Below are positions 39,501 through 48,814 of a stretch of 64,000 nucleotides of DNA, in pieces. Each line of letters opens with the position of its first letter. Within the stretch, counting starts at the first letter, position 1. The DNA lies in contig NZ_CP051293.1 in assembly GCF_013170805.1 (NCBI RefSeq), positions 310,001-374,000 of the forward strand, written 5' to 3'. Source of the stretch: Mesorhizobium sp. NZP2077. Lineage in GTDB: Bacteria; Pseudomonadota; Alphaproteobacteria; Rhizobiales; Rhizobiaceae. The notes beneath the pieces were generated by a model, which saw nothing but the letters and a program-made list of their open reading frames with translations, was not told the DNA's origin and searched no databases. The position numbers and the translations under genes are program-made.

Positions 39501-40069
39501 GACATGGCAAAGCCGTAGAGGCCGTAGTCGATGATCTCCTGGACGCCGGCCGGATTGAGGATCGGCACCATGGTGTCGACGAACAGGAATTCGGTGGCAT
39601 GTGCGTTGGTCGAGGATTCGGCCATATGGTCGTCACCCATCAGCGCGAGCACACCGCCATGCTTGGACGAGCCGGCGAGATTGGCGTGGCGGAACACATC
39701 GCCTGAACGATCGACGCCCGGCCCCTTGCCGTACCAGACCGAAAAGACACCGTCATGGGTGCCCTCGCCCAGCAGTTCCGTCTGCTGCGACCCCCAGCAG
39801 GCAGTGGCGGCAAGCTCCTCGTTGAGGCCGGGCTGGAAGACGATGTCGGCTCCGGCGAGCTGCTTCTTCGCCTTCCACAGCTGCATGTCGAGGCCGCCGA
39901 GCGGCGAGCCGCGATAGCCGGAGACGAAACCGGCCGTGTTCAGCCCGGCACGGCGGTCGCGCTCGCGCTGCATCAGGAGCATGCGGATGACCGCCTGCGC
40001 GCCGGACAGGAAGATGCGCTCCTTTCCGAGGTCGAACTTGTCGTCGAGCGCGACATCATGCAGCGTCAT
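36590..40069 (-). CDS. Indolepyruvate ferredoxin oxidoreductase, fused alpha-beta form
   Basis: Oxidatively decarboxylates aryl 2-oxo acids such as indolepyruvate to acyl-CoA using ThDP and Fe-S clusters. The 1159-residue protein joins an IorA-like half (pyruvate-oxidoreductase domain and ThDP domain with GIGCHFMALW, NLGDGTYNHSG), a cysteine-rich ferredoxin-like segment (CEGCGDCG, then CNKDFSCVNGFC), an IorB-like gamma domain (GVGGTGVVTVGAVLGMAAHLE) and a C-terminal domain typical of proteobacterial fused forms. ATG 40069 (MTLHDVALDDKFDL) gives the family start. It stands alone and probably serves aromatic amino-acid breakdown. Confidence 0.93.
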   Translation of the reverse strand: MTLHDVALDDKFDLGKERIFLSGAQAVIRMLLMQRERDRRAGLNTAGFVSGYRGSPLGGLDMQLWKAKKQLAGADIVFQPGLNEELAATACWGSQQTELLGEGTHDGVFSVWYGKGPGVDRSGDVFRHANLAGSSKHGGVLALMGDDHMAESSTNAHATEFLFVDTMVPILNPAGVQEIIDYGLYGFAMSRFAGTWAAIKCVKDNIESTASVDASLERLNIVVPEFDMPPGGLNIRHEIDMLGQEERLHEHKRAAASAFIHANGLNHIVYSGGRSPKLGIITLGKSYLDVRQALEDIGIDEAAANRIGVRLFKVGCPWPLDLHHIADFARGLDTIVVVEEKRSLIEVQLRESLYGTATQPVILGKKDERGDWLFPAKGALDPNEIAIALGERIVKTIGPSEEISARVGKLRQFQAMLADATDIGSRTPFFCSGCPHNSSTKVPDGSIAAAGIGCHFMALWMDRNTLSFTAMGGEGAQWVGQAPFSKRGHIFQNLGDGTYNHSGTLAIRFALSSDANITYKILYNDAVAMTGGQPHEGGLTVDMIARQVRAEGVDRIAIVTDEPGKYAGKAEFPSGATIHHRDDLDLVQRELRDVKGVSVLLYDQTCAAEKRRRRKRGTFPDPDKRVFINELVCEGCGDCGVQSNCVSIQPVETEFGRKRKIDQSSCNKDFSCVNGFCPSFVTVHGAKIRKAERLAGKTDPLDGVPTPAEFPLGTEGWAAIIDGVGGTGVVTVGAVLGMAAHLEDKGCGMIDMAGLAQKGGSVFTHVRIARTPDDIHAIRVSAGKADLVLGCDLVVSGAKKVLTAVREGHTIFLANTAEIMPGEFARSADFSLPIERLKKAIRTAAGDDKAHFFDATRTATALFGNSLGANMFMLGFAFQHGGLPLSAEAVEKAIELNGEAVAMNIAAFRWGRRAAHQPDFVRGLVAQPGKAGQTAPVAQTLDEIIARRVAFLTAYQNAAYGKRYADRLALLRAAEAKAVPGSTAVTEAAARSLFKLMAIKDEYEVARLYTDGSFAAELGKQFQSYEKLEFHLAPPIMGRRGNDGSPRKSSFGPWMMKGFRLLAALKGLRGSAFDLFGYTAERRMERQLLAQYEGDLELVTQSLAPGKADAAVALVSVPALIRGYGHVRQASAEKAAGERSRLLQRLANAPAGSALQAAE

Positions 40070-40278
40070 CAGGCATTTCCTCTGCGGAGGCCGCGCGGGG
40101 GCAGGCAGCCAACCTCGGAGTCGGATGACGCATCCTTTCTCCCCTTGCAAGGCAGGTCAAACAAAATCGCAGGCGCCAGGCAACGCGAAACGAACAGTCC
40201 GCAGCCATCCCGAACCGCTACGAAACCGACCCGCGGACGTTGCCCGACGCACGAAAATTTCAACAGTTGCCGCTGCGC

Positions 40279-40818
40279 CTAGATGGCTTTCGAGCAATCC
40301 GGCTTCGGCTCATCCGGCAGCTTGCCGTCGGGATGGCCGACCAGGTCGGGGTTAGCCGTATAGAGTTGGTCGATGACCAGCGGCCGGTCGGGCAGCACCG
40401 ACTGATCCTCCGTCGACATCAATGTGGTGTCGATCTTCTGCAGGACCGCACCGTCGGAGCCCTTGATGCTGATGGCGATCGCATAAGGCTTGTTCTTGAC
40501 GACGCAGGTGAGCGCCGGGCTTTCCAGGGTCACCTTGTCGAGCTTCGGCCAGACCTTCTGCTCGACCACCAGCGGCGCGCCGCCGGCGGGATCCTGGAAG
40601 CTGGCGACCGCGACCTGGCCCTCGCCCATCGGCTGCAGGGGCCGCAATGTCACGACATAGGTTGCCCTGGCGAGACGGTAGTTGAAGACGAATATCTTGC
40701 CGGAGATTTCGAACAGCCTGCCTTCGCTTTCCTTGCCGGTGTCGCGGCAGGCGCCGAGCGCAGCGGCAGCAATCAATGCCGCGCCGACAACGATCGAACG
40801 GGAAAACCTCTTAAGCAT
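40279..40818 (-). CDS. Hypothetical lipoprotein
   Basis: A 179-residue exported lipoprotein. The signal peptide MLKRFSRSIVVGAALIAAAALGAC ends in a lipobox (LGAC) with Cys24 as acylation site. The rest is a compact beta-rich sequence (GKIFVFNYRLARATYVVTLRPLQP...VASFQDPAGGAPLVVEQKVWPKLDKVTLESPAL) with one further Cys pair position; no catalytic motif seen. ATG 40818 overlaps the end of the CGNR regulator gene by eight bases, so the two are co-transcribed. Function unknown. Confidence 0.78.
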   Translation of the reverse strand: MLKRFSRSIVVGAALIAAAALGACRDTGKESEGRLFEISGKIFVFNYRLARATYVVTLRPLQPMGEGQVAVASFQDPAGGAPLVVEQKVWPKLDKVTLESPALTCVVKNKPYAIAISIKGSDGAVLQKIDTTLMSTEDQSVLPDRPLVIDQLYTANPDLVGHPDGKLPDEPKPDCSKAI

Positions 40819-41422
40819 CTTTGACCTCATTGGCCGCCAAGCGGCGGCGGCGATAGTGACGACTTGCCTTCTGACGGTTGCCGCACACCGCCATGTCGCA
40901 CCAAAGGCGGCTGGAATTGCGGCTCCTGTCGACGAACAGCCAAGTGCAGTTGGGACAGATCCTGAGCCTTGCGACGGTATCGTCGCGCAGCAGCGACAGG
41001 GCCGAAACCGCCAGCGCCGCCTCAAAGGCGATCGGGGTCGCAGGGTTCCCGAACGGCCTTCCCGCCGCACCGATCTCGGTCCGGCTGCCGGCCAGGCCCT
41101 CGGCGCAGGCGCGCAGGAACTCAGGCAGGTCAGCGGTGGCGACCGCACCTTTCGATACCGCGCCGCGAAACAGCCGGTCGGTCGTCTCGCGGATCGACAG
41201 CACGACGGGCGCGATCGCCGTGGGCGAGGATACCGCCAGCCGCCTGTCGCCAAGCTCGGCGGCGCGAAAGCCGCTGGCCGCATCGGCGAAGCAGGCAATC
41301 TCGGCCGGATCATCGAAGCGGTCGAATGTTTTCTCCGGATCGCCGCGCAGCACGACGGTGTTGGCCGTGTCGAGCGCAAGCATGCCGCCGGTGAAGCGGT
41401 GTGGGATCCAGGATACCGTCAT
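40811..41422 (-). CDS. CGNR zinc-finger protein, putative transcription regulator
   Basis: A 203-residue member of the ABATE/CGNR family. The N-terminal ABATE (stress-response-like) domain includes FTGGMLALDTANTVV, and the C-terminal zinc finger reads CPNCTWLFVDRSRN followed by WCDMAVCGNRQKASRHYRRRR, with all four Cys ligands and the CGNR motif intact. Such proteins are thought to bind DNA with this finger. An 8-bp inverted repeat lies directly upstream of the start and may be its own operator. First gene of a two-gene unit with the lipoprotein. Confidence 0.88.
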   Translation of the reverse strand: MTVSWIPHRFTGGMLALDTANTVVLRGDPEKTFDRFDDPAEIACFADAASGFRAAELGDRRLAVSSPTAIAPVVLSIRETTDRLFRGAVSKGAVATADLPEFLRACAEGLAGSRTEIGAAGRPFGNPATPIAFEAALAVSALSLLRDDTVARLRICPNCTWLFVDRSRNSSRLWCDMAVCGNRQKASRHYRRRRLAANEVKDA

Positions 41423-41428
41423 GCCAGA

Positions 41429-41464
41429 AATCTAACCGATAAATCGCATTTGACAAGTTAGATT
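41429..41464. promoter_or_regulatory. Inverted repeat upstream of the CGNR gene (candidate operator)
   Basis: AATCTAAC (41429-41436) and GTTAGATT (41457-41464) are perfect complements separated by 20 bp, seven bases upstream of the CGNR start codon. A TTGACA hexamer (41450-41455, plus strand) lies between the arms. Arm centres are about 28 bp apart, near the spacing expected for sites on adjacent helical turns. Confidence 0.45.
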
Positions 41465-41573
41465 CAGCAATGCAAACCTTCACATGGGCGCGGTCACCGC
41501 AGCCTTTGTCTTGCGCATGTCGTTGTCCCAAAGCCGCCGCGCTGTTTTGATCGACATGCTCCTGGGGTTTTGC

Positions 41574-42479
41574 ATGCTCTACTTCTTCCAGCAGGTGCTG
41601 AACGGGCTGCATTCGGGCGCGCTCTATGCGTTGCTCGCCTTCGGCTACGTGCTGACCAACGGCATCCTGCACCGCACCAACCTCGCCTATGGCGCGCTGT
41701 TCGCCTTCTGCGGCCAGGTCATGATCCTGAGCGTCGCCTTCGGCTACCAGGTGCTGTGGCTGACGCTGTTGGCATCGGTGCTGTTCGGCGTCGTCGCGGC
41801 ATTGCTCTATGCCGCGCTGATCAGCCACGTCCTGTCGCGCAGCGTCTTCGAACCGTTGGCCGACCGTACGCCCAATGCCATCGTGGTGACGACGCTGGGC
41901 ATCCTGATCGTCCTGTCGGAATCAAGCCGCATCGCCGCCGATACCCATGATCTGTGGCTGCCGCCAATGCTTGCCCAGCCCATCGTCTTCGCTGAAGGCG
42001 CCGGCTTCAAAGCGACGCTGACACTGATCCAGGTGCTGGACTGCGCGGTGGTGCTGGCGGCAATCGCACTCGCCACCCGGGGGTTTGCCCGCTCGAACTT
42101 CGGCCGATCCTGGCGCGCTGTCTCCGACGACCCTCGAGCCGCGGCGCTGTGCGGCGTCGATGTACGCCGCGTGTTCCGGCATGCCGTGCTGCTCGGTGGC
42201 TTCTGCGCCGCCCTGGCCGGTGTCATGGCCAGCCTCTACTATGGCAATGTCAGCTTTGGTTCCGGCCTCGTCTACGGTCTGAAGATTCTGTTCGTGACGG
42301 CGGTCGGCGGCTATCTCTCGCCACCACGGGCGGCCCTGGGCGCGGCCGCCTTCGGCATGGCCGAATCACTGTGGGCCGGCTATTTCCCGGTCGAATGGCG
42401 CGATGCCTGGATGTACCTGTTCCTGGTGGCCATGCTGATCCTGATCGGCGCCGGCCGCGACACCGGCAAGGTCGTCTGA
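41574..42479 (+). CDS. Branched-chain amino-acid-type ABC permease (LivH family), orphan
   Basis: A 301-residue inner-membrane permease with about eight helices. The N-terminus MLYFFQQVLNGLHSGALYALLAFGYVL and the loops SWRAVSDDPRAAALCGVDVRR and ALGAAAFGMAESLW are typical of LivH. ATG 41574 is chosen because GGGG stands about seven bases ahead and it matches the family start; ORF extension to 41484 is possible. No LivM, LivG, LivF or receptor gene is adjacent, so partners must be encoded elsewhere or the gene is a leftover. The next gene downstream is a TRAP transporter. Confidence 0.87.
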   Translation: MLYFFQQVLNGLHSGALYALLAFGYVLTNGILHRTNLAYGALFAFCGQVMILSVAFGYQVLWLTLLASVLFGVVAALLYAALISHVLSRSVFEPLADRTPNAIVVTTLGILIVLSESSRIAADTHDLWLPPMLAQPIVFAEGAGFKATLTLIQVLDCAVVLAAIALATRGFARSNFGRSWRAVSDDPRAAALCGVDVRRVFRHAVLLGGFCAALAGVMASLYYGNVSFGSGLVYGLKILFVTAVGGYLSPPRAALGAAAFGMAESLWAGYFPVEWRDAWMYLFLVAMLILIGAGRDTGKVV

Positions 42480-42662
42480 ACCCCTCAGACTTTGGTTGCA
42501 TGACGCCGGGGCAGACCGCCAGTCTCCGGCCTCCGCTTTTATTTGATGCTGTTTTGTTGCTCCCATCCTTGTTGACCCGTCAGTCCACGCGCGGCATACC
42601 GTTGGACCAAGCGGCGTGACGGCAGGGGGAGCCGGCGCGCCTCCGGTACAAGGGAGGACTGC

Positions 42663-43247
42663 ATGGAAGGGCCGCTCGCTCTGTCGCGGGGTATCGACCG
42701 CCTCAACGAATTCATCGGCAAATCGGTATCCTGGCTGATCCTGCTGGCGATCCTGGTGAGCGCCGCCAATGCCATCATCCGCAAGATCTTCGATATTTCG
42801 TCGAATGCGTGGCTGGAGCTGCAATGGTACCTGTTCGGCGCCGCCTTCATGCTGGCGGCCGCCTACACGCTGAAGCAGAACGAGCATATCCGCATCGACA
42901 TCGTCTACGGTATGTTTTCACGTCGCGTGCAGCATTGGATCGACCTTCTCGGCCACATTCTGTTCCTGATGCCGTTCGTGACGCTGATGGTCATCTATTT
43001 CGTCCCCTATGTGTCGCTGTCGATCCGCAGTGGCGAGATGTCCAACAATTCCGGCGGGCTGATCGTCTGGCCGGCCAAGGCCATCCTGCTGGTCGGGTTT
43101 TTCCTTCTGGCACTGCAGGGCATTTCCGAGATCATCAAGAAGATCGCCATCATGCGGGGCGTCATGGACGATCCCAACCCCTTCATTTCCGTGCACGAAC
43201 AGGCTGAACTCGAAGCCAAGGCGCTCGCCGACGAGGTGCGCTCGTGA
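42663..43247 (+). CDS. TRAP transporter small permease (DctQ)
   Basis: A 194-residue membrane protein with four helices and the DctQ signature (SSNAWLELQWYLFGAAFMLAAAYTLKQNEHIRIDI). It holds the small scaffold subunit of a sodium-coupled TRAP importer. GGGAGG is close ahead of ATG 42663. Its stop codon overlaps the start of the large permease gene (TGATG), so translation is coupled. Confidence 0.94.
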   Translation: MEGPLALSRGIDRLNEFIGKSVSWLILLAILVSAANAIIRKIFDISSNAWLELQWYLFGAAFMLAAAYTLKQNEHIRIDIVYGMFSRRVQHWIDLLGHILFLMPFVTLMVIYFVPYVSLSIRSGEMSNNSGGLIVWPAKAILLVGFFLLALQGISEIIKKIAIMRGVMDDPNPFISVHEQAELEAKALADEVRS

Positions 43248-45037
43248 TGGAATTCATTGCCCAGAACATGGCGCCGATCATGTTCGCCTCGCTGATCCTG
43301 TTCATGCTGATCGGCTATCCCGTCGCCTTCTCTCTGGCCGCGAACGGATTGATGTTCTTCTTTATCGGCGTGCTTTTGACGCCCTATTCGGGCGGTGCGA
43401 TCAACCTCGCATGGCCGCTGCTCTATGCGCTTCCGGACAATTTCTACGGCAGCCGGGTGATGTCGAACGACACGCTGCTGGCCATTCCGTTCTTCACCTT
43501 CATGGGCATCGTGCTCGAACGATCGGGCATGGCCGAGGACCTGCTCGACACGATCGGCCAGCTGTTCGGGCCGATCCGTGGCGGCCTCGCCTATGCCGTG
43601 ATCTTCGTCGGCGCATTGCTGGCCGCTACCACCGGCGTGGTGGCGGCATCGGTCATCGCCATGGGATTGATCTCGCTGCCGATCATGCTGCGCTATGGGT
43701 ATGACCGCCGGCTGGCGTCCGGCGTCATCGCCGCCTCGGGTACGCTCGCCCAGATCATCCCGCCTTCGCTGGTGCTGATCGTGCTCGCCGACCAGCTCGG
43801 CCGCTCGGTCGGCGACATGTATGCCGGCGCGCTGATCCCCGGCCTGGTCCTGACCGGGCTCTATGCGTTTTACATTCTCATCGTCTCGATCTTCCGGCCC
43901 AAAATGGTGCCGGCGCTGCCGCTCGAAGCGCGCACGCTCGGCCATGGTGTGATTTCGCTGCTGGTGGCGCTGGTGGTGTCGGTGGCCATTTCCTATGCCG
44001 CGTACCGCTACCTGGCACCGGCGCATGGCGACAATGCGGACATTCTCGGCGCCTGCGTCGGCGTGATCCTGATCTATGTCGTCGCGATTGCCGACAGGAG
44101 GCTGAATATCAACATGATGTCGCGGCTGGCGCAGCAGGTGGTGATCGTGCTGATCCCGCCGCTGGCGCTGATCTTCCTGGTGCTGGGCACCATCTTCCTC
44201 GGCATCGCCACGCCAACGGAAGGCGGCGCCATGGGCGCGGTCGGCGCACTGGCAATGGCCGCGGCAAAGGGCCGGCTGTCGCTGGACGTGATCAAGCAGG
44301 CACTGGCCTCGACGACACGGCTGTCGTCCTTCGTGCTGTTCATCCTGATCGGCGCGCGGGTGTTCTCGCTCACCTTCTACGGCGTCAACGGCCAGATCTG
44401 GGTCGAGCACCTTTTGACCTCGCTGCCGGGCGGCGAAGTCGGCTTCCTGATCGGCGTCAACATCCTCGTCTTCTTCCTGGCCTTCTTCCTCGACTTCTTC
44501 GAACTGGCCTTCATCATCGTGCCGCTGCTGGCGCCGGCGGCCGACAAGCTCGGCATCGACCTGATCTGGTTCGGCGTGCTGCTCGGCGTCAACATGCAGA
44601 CCAGCTTCATGCATCCACCCTTCGGCTTCGCGCTGTTCTACCTGCGCTCGGTCGCCGCCCGCGTGCCCTATCTCGACCGCCTTACGGGCAAGCAGATCGC
44701 GCCTGTGACGACCGGGCAGATCTATTGGGGCGCGGTGCCTTTCGTCCTGATCCAGGTGGTGATGATCGGACTGACCATCACATTCCCGCAAATGGTGATG
44801 CGCTATAAGGGCACAGTGATCGATCCGGGCACGATCGACTACAAGGTGCCGGAAGTGCCCGGCCTGTCGCCGCTCGGCACTCCGCCGGTTGGTGGCACAG
44901 CTCCTGCCAATGGCGGTGCCGCACCGGCAGCGCCCGGCACGCCGGACCTGTCGCAACCGCCGAGTTTCGGGGATGCGCCGCCGGCCAAGCCGGCGACACC
45001 GACACCGGACCTGTCGCAGCCGCCGAGCTTCAACTGA
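43247..45037 (+). CDS. TRAP transporter large permease (DctM) with proline-rich tail
   Basis: A 596-residue integral membrane protein forming the transport elevator. Landmarks are LLAIPFFTFMGIVLERSGMAEDLLD, GVVAASVIAMGLISLPIM, ASGTLAQIIPPSLVLIVLADQ and the second half GIATPTEGGAMGAVGALAMA. It is longer than DctM of C4-dicarboxylate systems, as in the mannitol/2-oxoacid branch, with extra helices in the middle. The last 50 residues are Pro/Ala/Gly-rich and contain PDLSQPPSF twice, an unusual tail. ATG 43247 is used; the GTG one codon upstream is rejected. Confidence 0.94.
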   Translation: MEFIAQNMAPIMFASLILFMLIGYPVAFSLAANGLMFFFIGVLLTPYSGGAINLAWPLLYALPDNFYGSRVMSNDTLLAIPFFTFMGIVLERSGMAEDLLDTIGQLFGPIRGGLAYAVIFVGALLAATTGVVAASVIAMGLISLPIMLRYGYDRRLASGVIAASGTLAQIIPPSLVLIVLADQLGRSVGDMYAGALIPGLVLTGLYAFYILIVSIFRPKMVPALPLEARTLGHGVISLLVALVVSVAISYAAYRYLAPAHGDNADILGACVGVILIYVVAIADRRLNINMMSRLAQQVVIVLIPPLALIFLVLGTIFLGIATPTEGGAMGAVGALAMAAAKGRLSLDVIKQALASTTRLSSFVLFILIGARVFSLTFYGVNGQIWVEHLLTSLPGGEVGFLIGVNILVFFLAFFLDFFELAFIIVPLLAPAADKLGIDLIWFGVLLGVNMQTSFMHPPFGFALFYLRSVAARVPYLDRLTGKQIAPVTTGQIYWGAVPFVLIQVVMIGLTITFPQMVMRYKGTVIDPGTIDYKVPEVPGLSPLGTPPVGGTAPANGGAAPAAPGTPDLSQPPSFGDAPPAKPATPTPDLSQPPSFN

Positions 45038-45050
45038 TGGGGGCAATGCC

Positions 45051-46079
45051 ATGAAAGCAGTGCGGCTGGAGGCGGTGGGCAGCATCGCGCTGCGCGAGGT
45101 TGACAAACCTGTCCCCGGCCCGGACGAGATTCTGGTCCGGATCGAGGCCTGCGGCGTCTGCGGCACCGACCGCCACCTTTTCCATGGTGAATTCCCCTGC
45201 CGACCGCCAGTGACGCCCGGGCATGAGTTTTCGGGCATCATCGAGGCGATCGGCAACGCCGTCTCCGGCTTTGCCGTCGGCGACCGTGTCACCGGCGATC
45301 CCAACATCGCCTGCGGGCGATGTCCGCATTGCCATGCCGGCCGGGTCAATCTCTGCCGCAATCTCAATGCCATCGGCATCCATCGCGATGGCGGTTTTGC
45401 GGACTATGTCGCTCTGCCGCACAAGCAGGCCTTCATCCTGCCCGCCGATCTACCGCCGACGCATGGTGCATTCTGCGAGCCGCTTGGCTGCTGCCTGCAT
45501 GGCGTGGATCTGGCCGAGATCAGGCCGGGCAGTTCGGTGGTCGTGCTTGGCGGCGGCGTAATCGGCCTGCTCACCGTACAGCTGGCGCGGCTGGCCGGCG
45601 CCACCGCCATCATCCTGTCGACCAGGCAGGCTTCGCGGCGCACGCTTGCAGAAGCGCTCGGCGCTACCGTGACGGTCGATCCCACCGCCGCCGATGTCAT
45701 CGACGCCATCGCCGGACCGGCAGGCTTGATGCCGGGCGGCGCCGACGTGGTGTTCGAATGCGCCGGCGTGCGCGCGACTGTCGAGCAGTCGATGCAGCTG
45801 GCAAGGGCCGGCGGCACAGTCGTTATCGTCGGCGTGACACCGCAAGGCGTGAAGGCAGAATTCGAGCCCTTCGACCTGTTGTTTAGGGAATTGAAGGTGG
45901 TTGGCTCGTTCCTCAATCCCTACACGCATCGCCGCGCCGCCGAGCTTATCGCGTCGGGCGCGATCGAGATCGACCGGCTGATCTCCAGGCAGGTGCCACT
46001 CGAAGAGGCGGCTGATGTCATCGCCAATCCGCCGACGCCCGGCGAGGTCAAGGTGCTGGTGGTTCCAGGACGGGGTTGA
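45051..46079 (+). CDS. Zinc-dependent medium-chain dehydrogenase (sorbitol/threonine dehydrogenase-like)
   Basis: A 342-residue MDR-family NAD(P)-dependent dehydrogenase. The catalytic zinc ligands (ACGVCGTD, PGHEF), the structural zinc lobe CGRCPHCHAGRVNLC with four Cys, and the Rossmann loop VVVLGGGVIGLLTVQLA are all present. Sequence features (REVDKPVPGPDEILVRIEACGVCGTDRHLFHGEFP) match polyol and threonine dehydrogenases. ATG 45051 lies 13 bases after dctM in the same direction, so it probably acts on the substrate imported by the TRAP system or its product. Confidence 0.92.
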   Translation: MKAVRLEAVGSIALREVDKPVPGPDEILVRIEACGVCGTDRHLFHGEFPCRPPVTPGHEFSGIIEAIGNAVSGFAVGDRVTGDPNIACGRCPHCHAGRVNLCRNLNAIGIHRDGGFADYVALPHKQAFILPADLPPTHGAFCEPLGCCLHGVDLAEIRPGSSVVVLGGGVIGLLTVQLARLAGATAIILSTRQASRRTLAEALGATVTVDPTAADVIDAIAGPAGLMPGGADVVFECAGVRATVEQSMQLARAGGTVVIVGVTPQGVKAEFEPFDLLFRELKVVGSFLNPYTHRRAAELIASGAIEIDRLISRQVPLEEAADVIANPPTPGEVKVLVVPGRG

Positions 46080-46185
46080 GGATGGCAGTTCCCTTCTCCC
46101 CGTCACTATTCGAAGGTGTCGGCAGGCGGATGAGGGGCCGTGCAGACTTCGGTTGTTAGCCGGCGCGAACCCTCTTCAACCAGTT

Positions 46186-47511
<1,326 letters not shown>

Positions 47512-47541
47512 CTATTTTGAAGGCAGAACATCCCTTGCCCG

Positions 47542-48333
47542 ATGGAAACCAGACCCAAAATGCACCAACCGCTCGTCGCCGTATCGACCGACACCCGTCA
47601 GTTCGACAACTACACCTGGCATGCCGCCCCGCAGCAATATCTGCAAGCAGCGATTACCGGCGCTGGCGTGTTCCCGCTTTTGGTGCCATCGTTCGGCGAC
47701 AGGCTCGACTTCGACGAACTTTTGTCTTCTGTCGACGGCGTCATGGTCACCGGCTCGAAATCCAACGTGCATCCCTCGCTCTATGGTGGTGATGCCAGCG
47801 AAGCCAACGGTCCTTACGACCCGGCGCGTGACGCCACCACGCTGCCGCTGATTCGCCGGGCGATCGAGCGCGGCGTGCCGCTGCTCGCCATCTGCCGTGG
47901 CATCCAGGAGCTGAACGTCGCGCTCGGCGGCACGCTGGGCACCGAGATTCAGGAGCGCGAGGGTTCGCTGGACCACCGCGCACCGGTGAGCGACAAACAG
48001 GACGAACGCTTCGCCATCCACCAGACCATTTCGATCAAAGCGGGCAGTTGCCTTGCCGGCGTGTTCGGCGCCGGTGACATCAAGGTCAATTCCTTGCATC
48101 GCCAGGCGATCGACCGGCTGGGCTCGAAGCTCGAGATCGAGGCCGTTGCTGCTGACGGCACGGTCGAAGCGGTTTCGGTCAAGGGAGCCCGCGCCTTTGC
48201 CGTCGGCGTCCAGTGGCATCCGGAATACTGGGTCAAATCGGACAGCAACTCGGCCAAGATTTTCCGCGCCTTCGGCGATGCGGTGCGCCTGCATGCGGTG
48301 GCAAAGGCTGGCTCGCGGGCTGCCGCGGAATAG
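47542..48333 (+). CDS. Gamma-glutamyl-gamma-aminobutyrate hydrolase family protein (PuuD-like class I GATase)
   Basis: A 263-residue class I glutamine amidotransferase-like hydrolase. The nucleophile elbow PLLAICRGIQELN with catalytic Cys, the PHRTHH-like region (SLHRQAIDRLG) and the catalytic QWHPEYW with His and Glu are intact. PuuD releases GABA from gamma-glutamyl-GABA in the putrescine pathway; related proteins act on other gamma-glutamyl compounds. Start 47542 is uncertain: ATG 47560 (MHQPLVAVSTD) would also fit. A PuuA-like ligase lies 13 kb away at 61094. Confidence 0.88.
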   Translation: METRPKMHQPLVAVSTDTRQFDNYTWHAAPQQYLQAAITGAGVFPLLVPSFGDRLDFDELLSSVDGVMVTGSKSNVHPSLYGGDASEANGPYDPARDATTLPLIRRAIERGVPLLAICRGIQELNVALGGTLGTEIQEREGSLDHRAPVSDKQDERFAIHQTISIKAGSCLAGVFGAGDIKVNSLHRQAIDRLGSKLEIEAVAADGTVEAVSVKGARAFAVGVQWHPEYWVKSDSNSAKIFRAFGDAVRLHAVAKAGSRAAAE

Positions 48334-48340
48334 TCAGTCG

Positions 48341-48730
48341 TCAGTCCTGATCGCTCGCCAATGACAGCAAGGGTGTGGCCGGGGCGTAAGACTCGTAGCC
48401 ATCTCCGTCGGCAACGCTGAAGGTGACAATCGGATCGACGCCGTTGGCGCTGAAGGCGACGGTGCCGTCATTCTGTTCACGCCAAAACTTTGCCCGTTCT
48501 ATGCCAGCCAGCAGACGACGGCATGTCGGAGCGACGGTAAGCTGGGATAAGCCATCCGAAATTTCGGCCCCGCGGCTGACCGCGCAGGCTGCCTCATCGC
48601 CATTGGCGACCAGCCTGTAGGTGTTGGACGGCGCGGCTTCATTGGCGACGCTTTCCCCATTGCCGTCATGAAACAGCTGAACGCCGCCAAACAGGGCGGC
48701 GGCGGTGACCAATGCGGAAAGCACTTTCAT
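48341..48730 (-). CDS. Exported protein, possible AprI/Inh-type metalloprotease inhibitor
   Basis: A 129-residue protein with a signal or N-terminal anchor (MKVLSALVTAAALFGGVQLF). The mature domain has two cysteines (AACAVS, APTCRR) with spacing fitting the single disulfide of Inh-family beta-barrel inhibitors, followed by a W-R-E-Q-N-D-G-T-V-A-F strand and a PIVTFSVADGDGYES end. The N-terminal trunk that plugs the protease active site in Inh is not clear here. No serralysin-type protease gene is adjacent. Family call is tentative. Confidence 0.55.
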   Translation of the reverse strand: MKVLSALVTAAALFGGVQLFHDGNGESVANEAAPSNTYRLVANGDEAACAVSRGAEISDGLSQLTVAPTCRRLLAGIERAKFWREQNDGTVAFSANGVDPIVTFSVADGDGYESYAPATPLLSLASDQD

Positions 48731-48814
48731 CGTTCTTCATCCATGCAAGCGGGGCAGGATGAAGAATGATTTCAAAGGGTTAAGCTGACGTTAATAAATG
48801 TGGCAACATGCCAC

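Noticed and set aside
43007..45379. 790-codon minus-strand open frame opposite the TRAP permease genes
   Set aside because: Highly polar, His/Asp/Arg-rich shadow of hydrophobic coding sequence on the other strand.
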